Source: Chara braunii (Eukaryota > Streptophyta > Charophyceae > Charales > Characeae). Taken from it: a stretch of DNA of 30,951 nt. The stretch's first letter is position 1; every line of letters begins with the position of its first letter. The position numbers and the translations under genes were made by a program. Positions 29,235 through 30,951 of the stretch are shown piece by piece. Below the pieces are notes generated by a model that worked only from the letters and a program-made list of their open reading frames with translations, was not told the origin of the DNA and searched no databases. The DNA lies in NCBI GenBank assembly GCA_003427395.1, contig BFEA01001058.1, positions 153,750 through 184,700 on the forward strand, written 5' to 3'.

Positions 29235-29755
29235 ACAAAGAAACAAGAGATCTTAGACAAATTCTCCAAGGGCAGACTGGGCTCAGGACAGCTGGGCTAC
29301 ATAGGAGTCAGACCAAAGCTAGTATGGACACTCACTGACGGACCCATGGAAGCATCCTCGGGGCCGCCCCGACACAAGAGCCTAGCATTAGCCTGAGCTC
29401 CTGCTGAGATGCATAGTATCGAGGTAGATGTGAGCTTACCGTCAGGGCTCAAAGTTTTGCCAACTGAGATTCGAGGGTCAGCCTGCAACCCTCAAGGGCT
29501 CAGCCAACTGGACTAGTAGCCTCACTGACTCTAGTGCTTCAAGAACAGTCGACAGCTCGATCAGCTGAGAGGACCAGGGGGAACATAGGAAGCAGTCTAG
29601 CCAAAGGCTCGAGGTCCTGCTGTGCGAGGTCGAGCTATAAAGCGAAACTGGCTAATGCTGCCAGGACAACTCCGGGTAGAGCTGTGAGGTCCCCAGCCTC
29701 GATTTTCGACTTGTTAATAAAAATGCCAGGCTTTTTGAAAACAAAAAGAAGGTTG
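29235..29755 (+). other. LINE 3' untranslated region (probable)
   Basis: Follows the final ORF2 stop (reading SIKDE, then stop). There is an AATAAA at about 29230. At 29712 it reads TGTTAATAAAAATGCC, then CTTTTTGAAAAC and an A-rich end. Similar to the minus-strand end of the 1.43-kb retroposon. Confidence 0.55.
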
Positions 29756-30687
29756 GACCGCCCAAAACTATTTATCACATTGTCAGAGATAGAATGGGGG
29801 CCTTATATTCTCAAGGGCAAGTAAAAAAAACAATGTGTTCTTTTCCCTGTAGCCTGAGGTGCACCCGGGCATTGCATAAACATGATGCCAGCAGCCAGGT
29901 CCATCTGTGAACATCTGGTAGGAGGTACCATGCTCATGCAGACAGATCAGATGCATCTCATGGAAAAAGGAAAGATTCTGTGTATCTTTCCCGTCCCTGA
30001 ATCAGTTACACCACGCACAAAACGCAACAAGAATCTTCATTAACAGTCTTTACCCCTCTCCTACCCTCCCCCAACCTAGCAAGCACTCGCGGTGTTAAAT
30101 AGCTAATGATATAGGTCCTGCCATGCTAGCTGGGGGATTTAGCGGTTTCTCTCAAGGTCAGGCACTAGCGCTGCCTGTAGTTACCCTGCCAGTGTCGCCC
30201 ACCTCCGAAAGTACTGACCACCAGGGCAACGTCTCTTCCTCTCCATTATGAATTTTGAATCTCTCTCTTGATCCGGGCAATCTCTTTTATTGTTGTTGTT
30301 TGTTCATGTGATTCTGCAGAATCTCGTTCTCCATCTGGTCAGATACTCTGTAACTTAGCAATGAAGATCTCAGTGGTGGCACAATATTTCTTCTGCTATA
30401 GAATCTGCCCTCAGTGCACTGCAGGCAGGGTCGAGCTACGATGCACTTGAGGGAGAGGGGACAGGGGGGCAAAATTATGAGTGTCCCAGCCTCCTTTTGG
30501 CGATTTTCAACTCTCTCAGTTAAATCACCTGCACCTCCGAGCCTCTTTTTTGAGATGCGCATTCATTCCAAACTCCATAAACATTGGAAAAATCATGGAC
30601 GTCACAGAAGGAGAAACAAAAAGAACAAGCCTAAGACTGTGGCAGAGAGGGCCTGTGACTCTCTCCCTCCCGCTCTCTCTCGTCAGG

Positions 30688-30689
<2 letters not shown>
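29756..30689. other. No supported gene
   Basis: Mixed composition. The frames present (e.g. 30268-30450, 30414-30944) have no motif, and the last one runs through the microsatellite and adapter. Confidence 0.5.

Positions 30690-30740
<51 letters not shown>
30690..30740. repeat. (CT)n microsatellite
   Basis: About 25 perfect CT repeats. It gives rise to Ser-Leu and Arg-Glu repeat frames that are not genes. Confidence 0.97.
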
Positions 30741-30742
<2 letters not shown>

Positions 30743-30879
30743 GGCACTTCCTCATGCCATGCAGCATAGTCAGGCAGTGTTTGATTACTTAGTACCTGGA
30801 AGATTTCAGGCACTCTCAGCCTTCAGTATGCGGCAGGATTACATGCATCTGGCCATCGCCATCTCTCTCTCTCTCTATC

Positions 30880-30917
30880 CTGTCTCTTATACACATCTAG
30901 ATGTGTATAAGAGACAG
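30880..30917. other. Nextera mate-pair junction adapter (artefact)
   Basis: CTGTCTCTTATACACATCT at 30880-30898 is followed directly by its reverse complement, AGATGTGTATAAGAGACAG, at 30899-30917. This is the 19-bp Tn5 mosaic end twice in a 38-bp palindrome, the circularisation junction of Nextera mate-pair libraries. The peptide it encodes (VSYTHLDVYKRQ) is a known contamination signature. Confidence 0.98.
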
Positions 30918-30951
30918 GCTGCAGCTTGTGCCTCACATAGGTAGGCACCGT
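30918..30951 (-). other. Chimeric tail: gag fragment after adapter
   Basis: The last 28 bases (30924-30951) are identical to 20149-20176 in the element B gag, same strand. Being beyond a library junction, they are not contiguous with the preceding genome sequence. Confidence 0.9.

Noticed and set aside
30414-30944. 176-codon frame at the window end
   Set aside because: It runs through the CT microsatellite and the mate-pair adapter; its end is the adapter peptide.

Overview
This window looks like repeat-rich nuclear DNA of a plant-lineage eukaryote. I recognise no intact host gene. The Ty3/gypsy polyprotein wording and the LINE tail resemble, from memory, the repeat families of charophyte algae such as Chara braunii. 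That identification is tentative (about 0.5) and is not proven by anything inside the window. The very end carries a sequencing-library adapter, so the window is probably a whole short-read scaffold.

Layout. 1-189 is unassigned. 190-8921 is a full-length but dead Ty3/gypsy (chromovirus-like) LTR retrotransposon on the minus strand, element A. 8962-10423 holds a 1.43-kb non-LTR retroposon flanked by a perfect 14-bp target-site duplication. 10550-11891 is a tandem-repeat district: a ~125-bp degenerate repeat, then a 312-bp satellite-like array whose units carry a tRNA-like (Pol III type) head. 11892-14634 is AT-rich and repeat-derived non-coding DNA with one tRNA-like fragment. 14635-23660 is a second, related LTR retrotransposon in the same orientation, element B, interrupted by an 85-base assembly gap at 20243-20327. 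23661-26030 holds no recognisable gene. 26040-26125 is a tRNA-derived SINE-like head. About 27069-29750 is the 3' part of a LINE, itself interrupted by a ~325-bp poly(A)-tailed insertion. 29756-30879 is unassigned apart from a (CT)n microsatellite. 30880-30951 is a mate-pair junction adapter plus a foreign tail.

How the parts relate. Elements A and B share the same order in the minus direction: LTR, primer-binding site matching initiator-Met tRNA, leader, gag with CCHC knuckle, protease, RT, RNase H, integrase with a chromodomain-like tail, polypurine tract, LTR. Both are broken by stops, frameshifts and small deletions, and A also has a ruined RT active site. B keeps the protease, RT and integrase catalytic residues inside broken frames. 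The LINE may belong to the machinery that mobilised the 1.43-kb retroposon, because the two share a similar 3' tail.
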